In this document: positions 33,035 to 44,489 of the stretch, piece after piece
How the letters are laid out: each line of letters opens with the position of its first letter
How positions within the stretch are numbered: the stretch's first letter is position 1
DNA from: Imbricaverruca yamaguchii
Taxonomy: Eukaryota > Arthropoda > Thecostraca > Neoverrucidae
Length of the DNA stretch: 64,000 nt
Assembly: GCA_034440575.1 (NCBI GenBank)
Contig: JAOTOL010000901.1
Location: forward strand, 21,001-85,000
Direction: 5' to 3'
Notes under the pieces: generated by a model
Seen by the model: only the letters and a program-made list of their open reading frames with translations
What the model was told of the DNA's origin: nothing
The model's database searches: none
Translations under genes and position numbers: made by a program

Positions 33035-33760
33035 CTATGCTACGCAGGACTTTCTGTGGTTCTTTATGTTAAACACAGTCTGCCGGGAGAAGGCGACCAC
33101 ATCAGACTGAGCCTCCGTTTTTGAGAGCCCAAATACTGAGACCCGGAGTGCCGGAAAGTCAACGGCATCCCGAGCAGACGAAACTGGGAGACCAGCACAC
33201 AACAGCACGGATGATGTGTGCTGGTAGTGGAAGCAGTACAACAGCGGCTGGTTCGGCCCGGTTGAGGAAGGTCTGTCCAGCTGGGAAGACGTATGTGATG
33301 CCTGGCGTCAACTGTGAGCTTAGGAAATTGACACGGCAGCTACACCTGGGAAGAATCAGATCTGGCGACGGACATCGAGCTTGGATGCATGTGCACACAC
33401 ATAAGCTGGTATTAGTACACAGTCTTAAACTTTCTACACTTAACACACGCATTTGCCTGCTCATTGTCAATAAAGCCACTACAACAGCCCCTTTTAAACC
33501 ACAGCTGAAACCCCACACAGAACAGTCACCAACCAGGTGGTCCTCACCACAGCCACACCACCAACCCATGTCATCATCGAAGCTTTTCACTTGTTGCAGA
33601 AGTGCTTTCCAAGCCAGTGGGGTAAAGCGCGGCTCCGGAGACAGCAGCACCTCTACATGTGCCTTCAGCCTGTCAAACTTCACATCCATCCGGCCGCGCA
33701 GGTCGCTGATGCCAGCCAGACCCTCCGTTGATGGCTTACGGAGGATCCATCGAAGCATCC
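33035..33760 (-). other. Exon-like sequence, unrecognised (right P1 arm)
   Basis: Mirror of 31,174-31,899, with one Arg-to-Gly difference in the long frame. Function unknown. Confidence 0.35.
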
Positions 33761-33954
33761 CTAGGAAATAGATAAGGAGTCAAATAAATGCATCATGCAT
33801 TAATGCAGTATCCAGTTCCCTATAAGCATGCCCTATATTTATCTTCTATTTCAATTAGGGTCAATAACGCCTTGCCCTTGTGCTGCAGCCCCCCCCCCAT
33901 CCCCACTGATTCAGAAAGGCCTAGTGCAAAGCTAAACTGAACGGCGAAGCATGA

Positions 33955-34104
33955 GGGGCGTCGGTGGCTCAGTGGTTAAGCTTAGCGTCTGGCAAGCCAG
34001 AGGCACGGGGTTCGATTCCCCGCGATGCTCGCCCTTCCTGCCGGGGTGAGGGGCAGGCGACGCCATATGGCCTCGCTGCTAAGTGCGTCGTGAAGCCAAA
34101 ATAC
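33955..34104 (+). mobile_element. tRNA-derived SINE, right P1 arm (150 bp)
   Basis: A box TGGCTCAGTGG at about 33,964 and a perfect B box GGTTCGATTCC at about 34,009. The first ~75 bases fold like a tRNA in the D and T arms, but the anticodon arm is a near-perfect short hairpin (TCTGGC...GCCAGA), so I cannot name the isotype and do not call a functional tRNA. It is flanked by 15-bp duplications AACGGCGAAGCATGA (33940-33954) and AACGGCGAGGTATGA (34105-34119). The 3' end GTCGTGAAGCCAAAATAC matches the shared tail. Confidence 0.85.
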
Positions 34105-34130
34105 AACGGCGAGGTATGATTTGTGCACAA

Positions 34131-34184
34131 CAGTTAGTTATTTGTGCTTCGGGAAACATCGACGTTATTGGGCATATAGCGCCC
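34131..34184 (-). mobile_element. Micro-retroposon copy e, right arm
   Basis: Mirror of 30,750-30,803. It lies tail-to-tail with the SINE at 33,955-34,104. Confidence 0.65.
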
Positions 34185-34438
34185 GTAACAAAATCAATTA
34201 TAAACACGCTGGCAAATCGCCTATACTATTAAAACCTTGGGAAAAGTGGTACATACAACGACCAGTATGTAGGTTGCACATCATTCAACACACTGAAAAC
34301 CAGGGAAATGTTACAGAAAGCGACAACTCGGAGATAAAAGCAAACAGCTGGGCCGGTTGGACAATGCTTGTTCATCATATAAAACTTCAAGGAGTAAAAT
34401 AACACGTGCGGATCTGTTTCTCATTAAATAGGAGATCT

Positions 34439-35238
34439 TCAGAGTCTGGAAGAAGAACGTCGCAACCGAGGCAGGCCGATAGCGTTAGTCGCACTGCTGC
34501 CTTTCGGTCGCCTCTTGTTTGTGATCATCTTGGCCGGCTCTTTTAGGACCAGCGGCTCCGTCGGGTCACTCACACTCAGTCGCAGGCCTCGCTCTGTAAC
34601 ATGCACAGATGGCACGGCAGTACTGGACATCAGGCACATCAGAAGTGCTGGCACCTGATGGCATGTATGGGGATTGGTCAGATGGCGACATGACGGTGGC
34701 CCGAGGGACACCGCCACCTGAAGGCATTTCCGGGGCTTGATGAGATGCCGACATGACGATAGCCCGAGGGACACCGCCACCTGAAGGCACTTCCGGGGCT
34801 TGATGAGATGCCGACATGACGGTAGCCCGAGGGACACCGCCACCTGAAGGCATTTCCGGGGCTTGATGAGATACCGACATGACGGTAGCCGCCACCTGAA
34901 GGCATTTCCGGGGCTTGATCAGATGCCGACGACATGGGAGTAGCCCGAATAACACCGATACCTGAAGGGATGTCCGGGGTCTGGCCAAATGCCGACGACA
35001 TGGCAGTAGCCCGAGGCACACCGCTACCTGACTGCATGTCCGGGGCTTGGTCAGCATCAGCTCCCTGGTCCACATCAGCTCCGAGAATGACAGGCACAAA
35101 CAGCTGGTTGTTCCTGAGGATGTCTAAAGTCGAGTTCATAGAGTCTATGAACACGTAAGGAGCTGCCAACTCAGAGCCGACGGACGCGACCTGATTACAG
35201 ATGACTATTGCTTTCTGATAGCGCTCGTGCTGGGTCAT
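34439..35238 (-). pseudogene. MULE-like transposase relic, right P1 arm
   Basis: Mirror of 29,696-30,495 with the same 11-bp deletion and frameshifts, so the gene was already broken before duplication. Two residue differences (Ala/Pro) distinguish the arms. Confidence 0.5.
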
Positions 35239-35343
35239 GGCTAAAGTTCGGCGCGGTGTCTCCAGTAGGTCAATTTGTGACTGCGGCTCAGACTCAGAAA
35301 CGACGAGTCACTAAAAGTCGATCCTCCACCTGCGATTAAATCG

Positions 35344-36234
35344 AATGAACACGCTGGATCGATCTCAATGAAACCTTCACCAAACGATCGGTCGTGTGCC
35401 AGAGGCGTGTGGTTTGCACCTTCGTGGCCTTTGGTCAAGTGAAAGGTCACCCAATTGTCAAAAACAAATTTACTCGCAGACATGGCCGATCTCGGCACCC
35501 GCTGGCTCTATCTTAATGAAACCTTCACCAAGTGAACGGCCGTGTGCCAGAGGCGCGAGGTTTGGATTTTCGTGACCAGAGGCATGCGGTTAGACCAGAG
35601 GCGCGCAAACCGCACGCCTCTGGCACACGACCGATCGTTTGGCGAAGGCTTCATTGAGATCTATCCAGCGGTTACCGAGATCGACCATATCTGCGAGGAA
35701 ATATTTTTGGTTCTCCAGGAATGTGGTAACCTTTGCATTGACGAAGGCCACGAAAGTGCGAACCGAGCACCTTTGGCGCACGGCCGATCGTTTGGTGAAG
35801 GTTTCATTAAGATCGATCGAGCGGTTACCGCGATGGACCAGGCCTATGAAGAAATAATTTGTTTGTGATTTTGTGATCTTTAGCCCGACCGAAGGTCACG
35901 AAAGTCCGAACCGCACACCTCCGGCCCACGGCCGTTCGTTTGGTGAAGATGTCATTAAGATCGAGCCAGCGGTTGCTGAGATCAGTCATGTGTGAGCCAA
36001 AAATTGTTTTCCTGCGATTTAGTGAGCTTTGACATGACCCAAAGTCACGAAAGTCCGCCTCTGGAACACGGCCGTTCGTTTGGTGGAGGTTTCATTGAGA
36101 CCGAGTCAATGGTTGCTGAGATCGGCCATGCCTGTTAGTAAAAATTGTCTTTCGGCAATTTGGTGACCTTTGACCTGACCCAAGATCACCAAAGTCCAAA
36201 GCCTCTGGCACACGGGCGATCGTTTGGTGTAAGA
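35344..36234. repeat. Orientation-switching satellite, right P1 arm
   Basis: Mirror of 28,700-29,590, with the switch point at about 35,599. Confidence 0.78.
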
Positions 36235-36463
36235 AAACAGCTCAGACTCACCCAATGCTTCGCCGCCTTTCCACCACTCCAACGGCTTCGAAGGACCGAT
36301 GTGAGCTGCGACTAACAACCGCAAAACGATCCACTGCTTCACCTTTCCAATACTCAGCACTCAAACAGGTGAAAACCTAACCCAACGGTTTCAACGGATT
36401 CAAAGGACCAATGTCAGCCACGACTGCACCGAACAACGACTGCAACGCGTGGCTTCGGCGGAT

Positions 36464-37244
36464 ATGTAAAGCAGGCCCCTGTCATCCCCATGCCTTCCTG
36501 CGTGTCGGCTCGAATGGTACAAATGACGTCATCTGGGGTAACACTTTTGGGCCGTTTTAATGGTTTCATGCATGTTAAAATGGAAATATTTTCAGTTCAA
36601 TTCACTTTCTAAATCCTATAATATCACGTCTGTGCTTTTGGAATCGTGTTGAGATATCATTTTATCATTCTCAGTTAGGCTGCGAATTAGGCGACGACCA
36701 TCACGAATGCAGCGTTTTATGGGAACTCATTTCCACAAATTCTTAGATGGCGCAGTTGAGTCATAAATAGCGCAGTTGTTTACATAGCTCCCTCGTAGGT
36801 TTGTTTTGTGCTTGGTTTTATGTCTGTCGCACCTTGTGTTCGATGTACGTGCGTTTTAGTTTTAGTTGTATTGTATAGTGCTCTGTTGTGGTGTGTCTTT
36901 ATCATCTGGAAGAAAGATATGGAAAGAATAGATTGTCACCCAACATGCTTATGTTTCCAAGAGATGAACATGCATTTTAGACCTGGTTGACATTGAAAAG
37001 GATCTGATGGAGTTCACCCAACCAGCCCATCCATTTGTTCCAACCACTTTACCTCTGATAGTTATGACCATAGCCACGGATGCAGCTGAAAATAATGTCA
37101 GTGTCAACACCTGTCTTTTCTGGTGTCATTCCATTAATTATCCTGCCTATCAGATCTTTATGGTATGGAGTATTGCATCATGCTTGTCTGGAATGCTAAC
37201 TACATTTTGGAGCATCTTAGACATCAAGACACAAAATATCAGTG
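36464..37244 (-). repeat. Composite repeat R1, right P1 arm
   Basis: Mirror of R1 copy 3. The arm ends 35 bp further on, inside the CR1 3' UTR. Confidence 0.78.
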
Positions 37245-37277
37245 TGACTATGAACCACAAGGGCCCTTCTTGGTTGC

Positions 37278-37455
37278 ACACTGTGAGCTGTGGACACTGT
37301 GAACTGTGGACATTATCAATCCCCCCCCCAAATACACTGGCCTCGACAGCCCGGCTGGCGGTGATTGCCGAGTTAGCAGCGACGACGACTTCAGTCGCGG
37401 TACCTGCCGCTACATGAACATGATTTATGTGCTCCAAGTGTCCCCCACAGGAAGC
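37278..37455 (+). repeat. Direct duplicate D, copy 1
   Basis: 178 bp nearly identical to 42,092-42,273, including the poly-C tract, CAGCCCGGCTGGCGG and CTACATGAACATGATTT. It starts within 2 bp of the P1 right end, so the palindrome is joined to a copy of sequence that also lies 4.8 kb away. Content unknown. Confidence 0.9.
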
Positions 37456-37600
37456 ACCTGTGGAGGTTGTGACCGCTGCGGAATTGTGGAAGTTGTGACC
37501 TGTGGAGGTTATGACCTGTGGAGGTTACGACCGCTGCGATGTGGAGGTTTGTGGAGGTTGTGACCTGTGGAGGTTACGACCTGTGGAGGTTATGATACGT
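37456..37600 (+). repeat. Minisatellite of about 16 bp (CCTGTGGAGGTTATGA)
   Basis: About eight imperfect units. Related to the CTGTGGACATTATGAA array at 41.7-42.1 kb, differing mainly in AGG for ACA. Confidence 0.78.
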
Positions 37601-38384
37601 CTCCATTAGGTCGGATCGCATGACGCGCGTGGACTTCAATGGCACAATTTCGGTGCGGTCGAGCAAATGTGCTGCATGTGAGCGACGCCGATGTGGTTGG
37701 AGAACGGGTTCCGCCTAAGTCCTTTGTCGTCAATTGCTTTAACGTGTGAAAGGTGGATTTTAGAGTCGGGGTATCATCGATTTTCGTGCGCTTCATCGGC
37801 TCAGTTTCAACCGGCGTAGCTCGCAAACAAATGGACTGATCGACACCAAACCGACACCGTGGTGTAGCCGAGACAATCTCCAAGCTCGGAAATGCAAACG
37901 TTTTCGTCGTACGTGGCACGTGCATTCAAAGGAGGGGTGTAAAGAATAACCGGCCGTTTTCATCGCTTTTTCCGATTGGGTTTGACGCTGGAAAACGGAT
38001 AAAAGTGACGACACGCCCTGGCGTGCATTAGCTGGATCCTTGCACCGGCTACACTTTCCGCGTTGACTATGGGGAGCTACGGCATACCAGGGGTTAGCTA
38101 ACGCGACAAGAGTGACAAGTGTCGTGACCCATAAAACTGGCTCTTCTCCCCACTCCATGAACTTCTCGGTGAGGCCACATTTTGGATAAAAAGTTATATA
38201 TACGCATAGCCCAAACGATTGTGATTCACACGATACCTTTAGATTTTCACCAACGAAACAGCTTTTCATACAATCAAGAATGTCTTGAAGCATTACCGAA
38301 CATCATTTTCGGTCTTCCCAACCGGCTCGTTGCATGGATGAATCGTTAGATTTGCTGGAGCCAACTTCATCAGTCTAAAATAAT
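37601..38384. other. No gene recognised
   Basis: A minus-strand 166-codon frame (37,793-38,293) and a 111-codon frame (37,590-37,925) overlap in different frames. Neither has a recognisable motif. The stretch near 37,805-37,900 (GTAGCTCGCAAACAAATGG) reads like repeat sequence. Confidence 0.35.
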
Positions 38385-39800
38385 GCAAGTCGCACGTGCT
38401 ACCACACCAGTTAAGCTACCGTGTGAAGGATTTTATATATGTGAATACATCTTATGCTGTCTGCTGGGAAATACAAATGTGCTACAAAATAATATAGAAA
38501 TGAAGTTGGAAAAGGACAGGACAGTTCACATCAGCTGAGGTCAGCTCAGGTTAGGTCAGGCCAGGTCCTGCTAGGTTAAATTAGATTTGGTTATATTCGG
38601 TTCGATTGGGCTTTGCTGTGTTGTGTTGTGTTGCGTTGTGCTGGGTTTGGTTAAGTTAGGCTAGGTTAATGCAGATTAGTTAATTTCGCGCTACCTCGTT
38701 TCACAACTGCTCGGAGGAGGGAAGTATTCTACACGGTCTAAATGTCAGCTATGCATACTTTTACGAGCAGTCGCTCTTGCTGCCACGCCAGCCAGCTGCT
38801 GTAGGAATGATTTGCCAGGTGAATGTAACTTGCGCTGCATAGTTGGAATTGTAGCTGCTTTATAGGAAGTATGGAAACAAGGTTTATAAGGAATATGTAG
38901 ATGAAATTGGAAAATGGCAGGGCAAATCATATTAAATACGGTCTGCTTACGTCAGGTCATGTCAGCTCTGGTCCTGTAAGGTTAAGTTAGGTTTGGTGGT
39001 ATTGGGTTAGGTTTGGTTGTATTTGGATGGTCTGGGCTGGGCTGGGCTGGGCTAGGTTCGGTTAGTGTACATTAGTTAACTTTGTGTTAACTCGATTCAA
39101 ATCAGCTGGGGGATCCTACACGATTTATACTTAGGCTATGCACACTTATACGATCAATCGCTCGGGCGCTACATGACCGACGCAGTCGATTCGCCCCGAA
39201 ACTCCAATAACAACAAGGATCAATTGCTCGTGCTGCCACGCCAGCCAAGCTACCGTGATAATGATTTTCTAGGTGAATGTAACTTACGCTGCCTACCGGG
39301 AATTGCAGCTATGCTATAGGAAGCATAGAAATGGAGGTAGCCAAAAACAGAGAAGGTCGGATCAAATGAGGTTTGCTTAGGTCAGGTCAAGTCCTGCTAG
39401 GTAGGTGTAACTTACGCTGCCTACCGGGAATTGCAGCTGTGCTATAGGAAGCATAGAAATGGAGGTAGCCAAAAACAGAGAAGGTCGGATCAAATGAGGT
39501 TTGCTTAGGTCAGGTCAAGTCCTGTTAGGTAGGTTAGGTTAGGTTGGGTTAGGCTATGTCAGGTTAAGTTATGTTTGGTCATGTTAGGTTAGGTTAGGTT
39601 ATGTTAGGTTAGGTTTCGCTTAGGTTTGGTTCAGTTTGGTTACATTTCGTTTAGGATTGATGCAGTTTGACTCGGTTTGTTTAGTTTTGGTTAGGTTTGG
39701 TTAGATTGGATAGGATTTGGTTTGGTTAGTTTAGGTTAGGCTTGTGTTATGTTAGTGTAGACTTGCCAAATTTGGGTGAACTACGCTCAAATCCGATCAG
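38385..39800 (+). repeat. Tandem repeat of about 430 bp with TTAGG-like tracts
   Basis: About three and a half imperfect units, each with GCTGCCACGCCAGCCA, GGTGAATGTAACTT(A/G)CGCTGC, GGTCAGGTCA and a degenerate TTAGGTT tract. A recent 128-bp tandem duplication lies at 39,280-39,407 and 39,408-39,535. The longest TTAGG-like run is at about 39,527-39,625. TTAGG is the common arthropod telomere unit, but these tracts are interrupted. Confidence 0.75.
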
Positions 39801-41667
39801 GAGCGAAATAGCCGGGATAGACTTTGGACACACTAATATGGTAGCGTGGTTGGTGTATCTAGTTGTAATTCAGGGTGGTTGTCTGGGCCGTAGACGGCGG
39901 TTGGCCGACGTCTTTATGATGATACAGATCATGCCACGGTGGACGATGGCCGGTCAGGTCCTTGCTAAACCAAGTGGTTTGCACACTGTGCGGTTGTCTG
40001 CGCTCGAAGTCAACTTTCCCAATACAAATATTTACTTTCGCCATAATCTCCGATTTTAACTCTAAAGGGCAAATATACGAAACTAATAAGTAATAAAAAA
40101 CGGAAAAGTGACAAATTCCTCTGGTGCGACGTTTTGTTGCATCCCTAAAGATACGCAAACGCTGAAAGTTTCATTCAAATATCTTCATCCGTTAAAGCGT
40201 GACGATTGGTTCAACGTGTTCGGAGGTGACCTCACTTGACCTTAACTAACTCGTTGACCCTAGATGACCTGATTTCAAGATTACGACACAACATGCCGAT
40301 TTGATGTGGGAAAAGGTATGCTAAATTTTGGTGCACTGCCGCGAGCTGTTCTTTCCCAGTCCGCGGAAAACCTTAGGGGGGATCGTCAACAACCCCCCCC
40401 GGTACGGCGCGGGTTAATCAGCAATTTGCATCAATTGCTTTACCTATCGCCGATTTAAATACTACATCGTCGAGCATTTTGGAAAATGCGCCTGTTTGAC
40501 AATGTTTCGCTTATATTGGCAATCACATTATCTCATATCACCTCACCACGCAGACAGTGCTTTAAGTCGCATTCGAGTACAGACTTCTTGCGGCTACCTC
40601 TCTCCTTTTTGTAGCTGATGTTTGGAAAGGCATGCCAATAACGCATCGAGTACGAACAGCCAGGCCAAAGGCAATCGAACACGTGCAATTCATAACACTG
40701 AGAATTATATTTGGACTACCAAGCAGATGACAATCCTCAATACCACAAAGAAGCGAGCCGATGAGCCGCGAAGCAGACCACCATATCCTCGTAGCGCCGG
40801 ACGGAGGTCGGCAGCTCCGGCTATGAGCCAATGCTGGCTGTGAAACTCGACAACCTTGGTCTTTAGAGCCGATGACAGACCTCGAACGAAACGAAGGAAT
40901 GTGTGCTGCGAATCAGGCCAATGTTCGACCGTGCAGCAGCGACAGGACGATGGCATGTGGTCCTTCGGACCGAGTTGGAGTCTTACAGGAGCACAAGTGG
41001 AGGGAAGAAACACAACCGCCTGGCGCCTATGACTGATCTTTGTTGAATTATCAGCCTAATGGTGTCCAAACCGTAGCGATTTGATGGATGATGTAACGTG
41101 CGCGAGCTGGTAAACATTTCACGAACCAGACCCCCGGGCCCTGCCGGGCGGCCGGGCCCATGGCCGGAGGTGACAAATCGTCGGTTGTGCCGGGCAGCCC
41201 ATGAAAATATCACAATAACTTTAATTATATCAGGTATATTGTCTTACAATTTTTAGCGTGAGGAAGTCCCGATGCATCGAGTGCGTCCACCAAATTACAT
41301 GTCATTCGGATCAGAAACAAAGTTAGCCGGTTGGCTTCTAGAAACCGCTACCAATACAAATGAGGATCGAATCGTCACCAATGCGAGGGTTAAGACTATA
41401 TCCCATTGCATTAAAGAATTTAGCCACCAGAGTAGGAGTAATTACCTACTATGCACCGATGCTGACTAAGAAATGCAGGCCAATATCCAACTCGGATTCC
41501 GAGAAACGTGTCTTGAATGAATTCATCGTCCTGCAGCATCTCGCGCAAATTGATCGAACTGCCATCTGTTAACAAGAGGTGAACCAGAGGTTTCTACGTC
41601 TGCCAGTTTGCCGCGCCGCCAAATGCGATTAGGTCGAAAATGATTTCACGTAGCATATTTTCGCGGA
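39801..41667. other. No gene recognised
   Basis: Mixed composition. A poly-C tract lies near 40,390-40,400 and a GGGCCC-rich patch near 41,130-41,165. TGACCT-type motifs near 40,230-40,270 resemble those at the window start. Open frames are short and without motifs. Confidence 0.4.
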
Positions 41668-42130
41668 GACGGTGTGGACATTGTGCCCTGTGGACATTAC
41701 GACCTGTGGACATTATGCACGCGTGTGTATTGTGAACTGTGGGCAATATGAGCTGTGCACATTATGAGCTGTGGACATTATGAACTGCGAAGATAATAAA
41801 TGTGTGGAAGTTATGGACTGGAGCTTGTTGATATTATGAACAGTTGATAGTATGACCTGTGGACATTATGAACTTGTGGACGTTATGAACTTGTGGACGT
41901 TATGAACTTGTGGTACTTATGAGCTGTGGACACTCTGCACTGTGGACATTGTGACCTGTGGACAGTGCGAGCTGTGGAAATTATGAATTGTGGACATTAT
42001 GAACTGTGGACATTGTGAGCTGTGGAAGTTATAAATATGTGGACATTGTGAACTGTGGACACTATGAGCTGTGAAAATTATGAACTTGTGGACACTGTGA
42101 GCTGTGGACACTGTGAACTGTGGACATTAT
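41668..42130 (+). repeat. Minisatellite of about 16 bp (CTGTGGACATTATGAA)
   Basis: Roughly 28 degenerate units. It ends at direct duplicate D copy 2. Reverse-strand frames (MSTAHSVHS-type) are periodic artefacts. Confidence 0.85.
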
Positions 42131-42273
42131 CAATCCCCCCCCCCCCCAAATACACTGGCCTCGACAGCCCGGCTGGCGGTGATTGCCGAGTTAGCAGCGA
42201 CGACGACTTCAGTCGCGGTACCTGCCGCTACATGAACATGATTTCTGTGCTCCAAGTGTCCCCCACAGGAAGC
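42092..42273 (+). repeat. Direct duplicate D, copy 2
   Basis: Partner of 37,278-37,455, with a longer C tract. Here it is continuous with the minisatellite on the left and with unique sequence on the right, so this is probably the source copy. Confidence 0.88.
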
Positions 42274-42448
42274 TTTACTACACTATGGCTTGGCCACCGA
42301 CTAGCGAAGTTTGATATTGAATATGCTAAATCTACTGTTAGAAGCCAGCTTCGCTGCAATGACATGTACCGCCGATGTTGTGGAGCGTCGATGCCGCTGG
42401 CTGCGTGTGTTGCCGACCGAGAGTATGGTGGCTGACGGGTGTCGGCAG

Positions 42449-42576
42449 GTGAAGCGACAGCTGGAGCAGAAATACCCAACGTATAAATACCCAACGTAAT
42501 ACCCAACGACAACGTCGCCTTCACCTGCGAAGGGCAGCTGCCCGGATATTACGCTGACGTTGACTACCAGTGTCAG
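42449..42576 (+). pseudogene. Chitin-binding (CBM14) gene, exon A, disrupted left copy
   Basis: Counterpart of the intact exon at 63,877-63,993. An acceptor (GTCGGCAG) precedes and a GTAAGT donor follows. A local expansion of AATACCCAACGT (three copies near 42,470-42,500) lengthens the exon from 117 to 128 bases and brings in a TAA. The remainder still reads FTCEGQLPGYYADVDYQCQ. This copy cannot encode the domain without repair. Confidence 0.85.
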
Positions 42577-43559
42577 GTAAGTTAGGTAAGTAAATATATC
42601 ATGGCATGGTAGAAGGCAGGTCAACCTGTATGTGTCTCAGTGTCCTCTTACGCCCGTGAGGTTTTTCCAGGACAGTGGAAAAACGCGTCGCACAACACCA
42701 CGACATTTTCAGTACATTTTCTTCGCTCTTTCTTGCATCTGACCTGACAGTTTCACATTAAGGTCATGTGCTATCATTGAGTTAGTTGAGGTCAAATAAG
42801 ACCACTTCCAAAAATGTTTCAAGATCGATACCTCATGGAAATGAAGAGATATTAAAAGGAAACGTGGCACGTTTGTATATTCGTATTCAGCCCATGGTAA
42901 ATGCACAGGCAGCTAGTTGCCCGAAGACGGTGGTGTGGGAAGCACGCGTCTTCAGTGGTCAAAAATGTCTCACGTGCGCCACCTGACGCGCGAACACATG
43001 GTGCGCCTCATGACAGACTCGAGCAGCGGCTCGGAGTGCGGAGACGGGACAGATTCTGAGTCTGACCATGTGGAAGCCCTGTCCAACCGCGAAGAGGAAG
43101 GTGAAGTGTTGCTCCCGCACCCACGGCCGTCACCATCGTCGCCGCTGCCGCCGCTGCCGCCGTCTCCGCCGCCACAGCTGTCAGCTATGGCGAGAAGGGC
43201 CAAGCGTGAGCTAACAAAATCGCGACGAAAGCTGGTTGAGGCTGATCTTCAGGAGTTCGAGTAGGTACTTGTCATCTATGTGGTCCACAGGCACGGCGAT
43301 GCTCCTTCCGAGTGGACAACTCAGCCAGGGCCAGCCCGCTGGCGTAGCGATGCAGCCAACCTCGTAGCACAACGACCCGGGCTGAGGAGCCGTGAAACTA
43401 AAGCGGTGTCAAAGGAAGTCAAAGCCTTCCAAATCTTGATATCGCCCCATGTTATAAAAAAGTGTGGTGCATCACACCAATAAAGAGCCAGACATGCTTC
43501 GCCGACAGCAGCCTGAGAAGAGCTCTCATCTCGTCAAGGCGACAGATGTAGCCAATATG

Positions 43560-43602
43560 TAGCCGACAGATGTAGCCGACAGATGTAGCCGACAGATGTA
43601 GC
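43560..43602 (+). repeat. 13-bp microsatellite in the piggyBac relic
   Basis: About three to four units of GCCGACAGATGTA fused to the transposase frame. Present in both arms (61,877-61,919). Confidence 0.8.
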
Positions 43603-43949
43603 CAAGATGACAGCATTTCTTGGCCTGGCAGTACTTCGCGGACGAAACCCCGATGGTAAAGTTCCGTGGACGGTGCGGATTCCGGGTGTACATATCCTCG
43701 AAGTTTGGGCGGTACGGCATTCTGGTACATGCTGTGGCCGATGCACATCCGAAATAAATCTGGAAAGTGTGGCCCTATGCTGGACAGCCCTCCCTCCCGG
43801 ATATCGCGTTGGCCAACATCCAGACATCGTCGGTGCCGGCACTGGTGCGTCACATGGTGTGTGATCTGGCCAGCACCGATCGCAACGTGACTATGGACCG
43901 CTATTGCACCTCCATCGATATGGTGGAGACGCTTCGCGACGACCTCAAG

Positions 43950-44160
43950 CTGTCGGTGGTCGGCACCCTGCGGGCCAACCGACAGCTCCTGCCCCAGGAC
44001 CTGTTGATAGTCGGCACCCTGCGGGCCAACCGCAACTCCTGCCCCAGGACCTGTTGGTAGTCGGCACCCTGCGGGCCAACCGACAGCTCCTGCCCCAGGA
44101 GCTGTCGGTAGTCGGCACCCTGCGGGCCAACCGGCAGCTCCTGCCCCAGAAGTTGGAGTC
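43950..44160 (+). repeat. 51-bp tandem repeat, four units
   Basis: Units start at GTCGGCACCCTGCGGGCC and derive from the transposase segment VGTLRANRQLLPQEL. The right arm has a single unit at about 61,470-61,520, so the array expanded in this arm after duplication. Confidence 0.88.
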
Positions 44161-44301
44161 AGCTGCCGGCCGCCAGCCCAACAGCCTGGAAGGTAGCGGT
44201 GGTGGTAGATTTGCGGGAGGTCTGAGTACATGCGTGAAGCAAGTCAAACTGAAAACGAGCATGATATGAATCACGGCGATATAATTGTATTTACAAATAA
44301 A

Positions 44302-44489
<188 letters not shown>

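Larger units (their letters stand above)
32582..37279 (-). repeat. Giant palindrome P1, right arm (4.70 kb)
   Basis: Reverse complement of 27,655-32,351. Differences seen include G/A at 34,491 versus the left copy, one codon change (Arg versus Gly) in the 199-codon frame, one poly-C length change and a few others. The outer end cuts the CR1 3' UTR at TTGCAC and joins a minisatellite, unlike the left side, so this arm is probably the derived copy. Confidence 0.95.
42965..44225 (+). pseudogene. piggyBac-like transposase relic, internally deleted (left P2 arm)
   Basis: piggyBac transposases cut and paste at TTAA sites. ATG 42,965 opens an acidic Ser/Asp-rich N-terminus (LTREHMVRLMTDSSSGSE) and a Pro-rich linker, then a TAG at 43,262. 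The same frame goes on to KAFQILISPHVIKKC; the right copy reads SPHVIKSVVHHTNKE. Later pieces read MTAFLGLAVLRG, then DETPMVKFRGRCGFRVYISS with the first catalytic Asp, then NVTMDRYCTSIDMVETL and VGTLRANRQLLP. The region between LAVLRG and DETP is missing, as is the Cys-rich C-terminus. It lies in the intron of the chitin-binding gene. Confidence 0.8.

Noticed and set aside
33955..34035. A functional tRNA gene
   Set aside because: The A and B boxes are good, but the anticodon arm does not fold with a 7-base loop, and the unit is 150 bp with a SINE tail and flanking duplications.
27655..37279. P1 arms as terminal inverted repeats of a very large DNA transposon
   Set aside because: The left boundary falls inside a CR1 3' UTR, there is no flanking duplication, and arm content is a mix of unrelated repeats. 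A segmental inverted duplication fits better.
37793..38293. A 166-codon minus-strand gene
   Set aside because: No motif or splice signals, and it overlaps another frame of similar quality. Kept as unassigned DNA.
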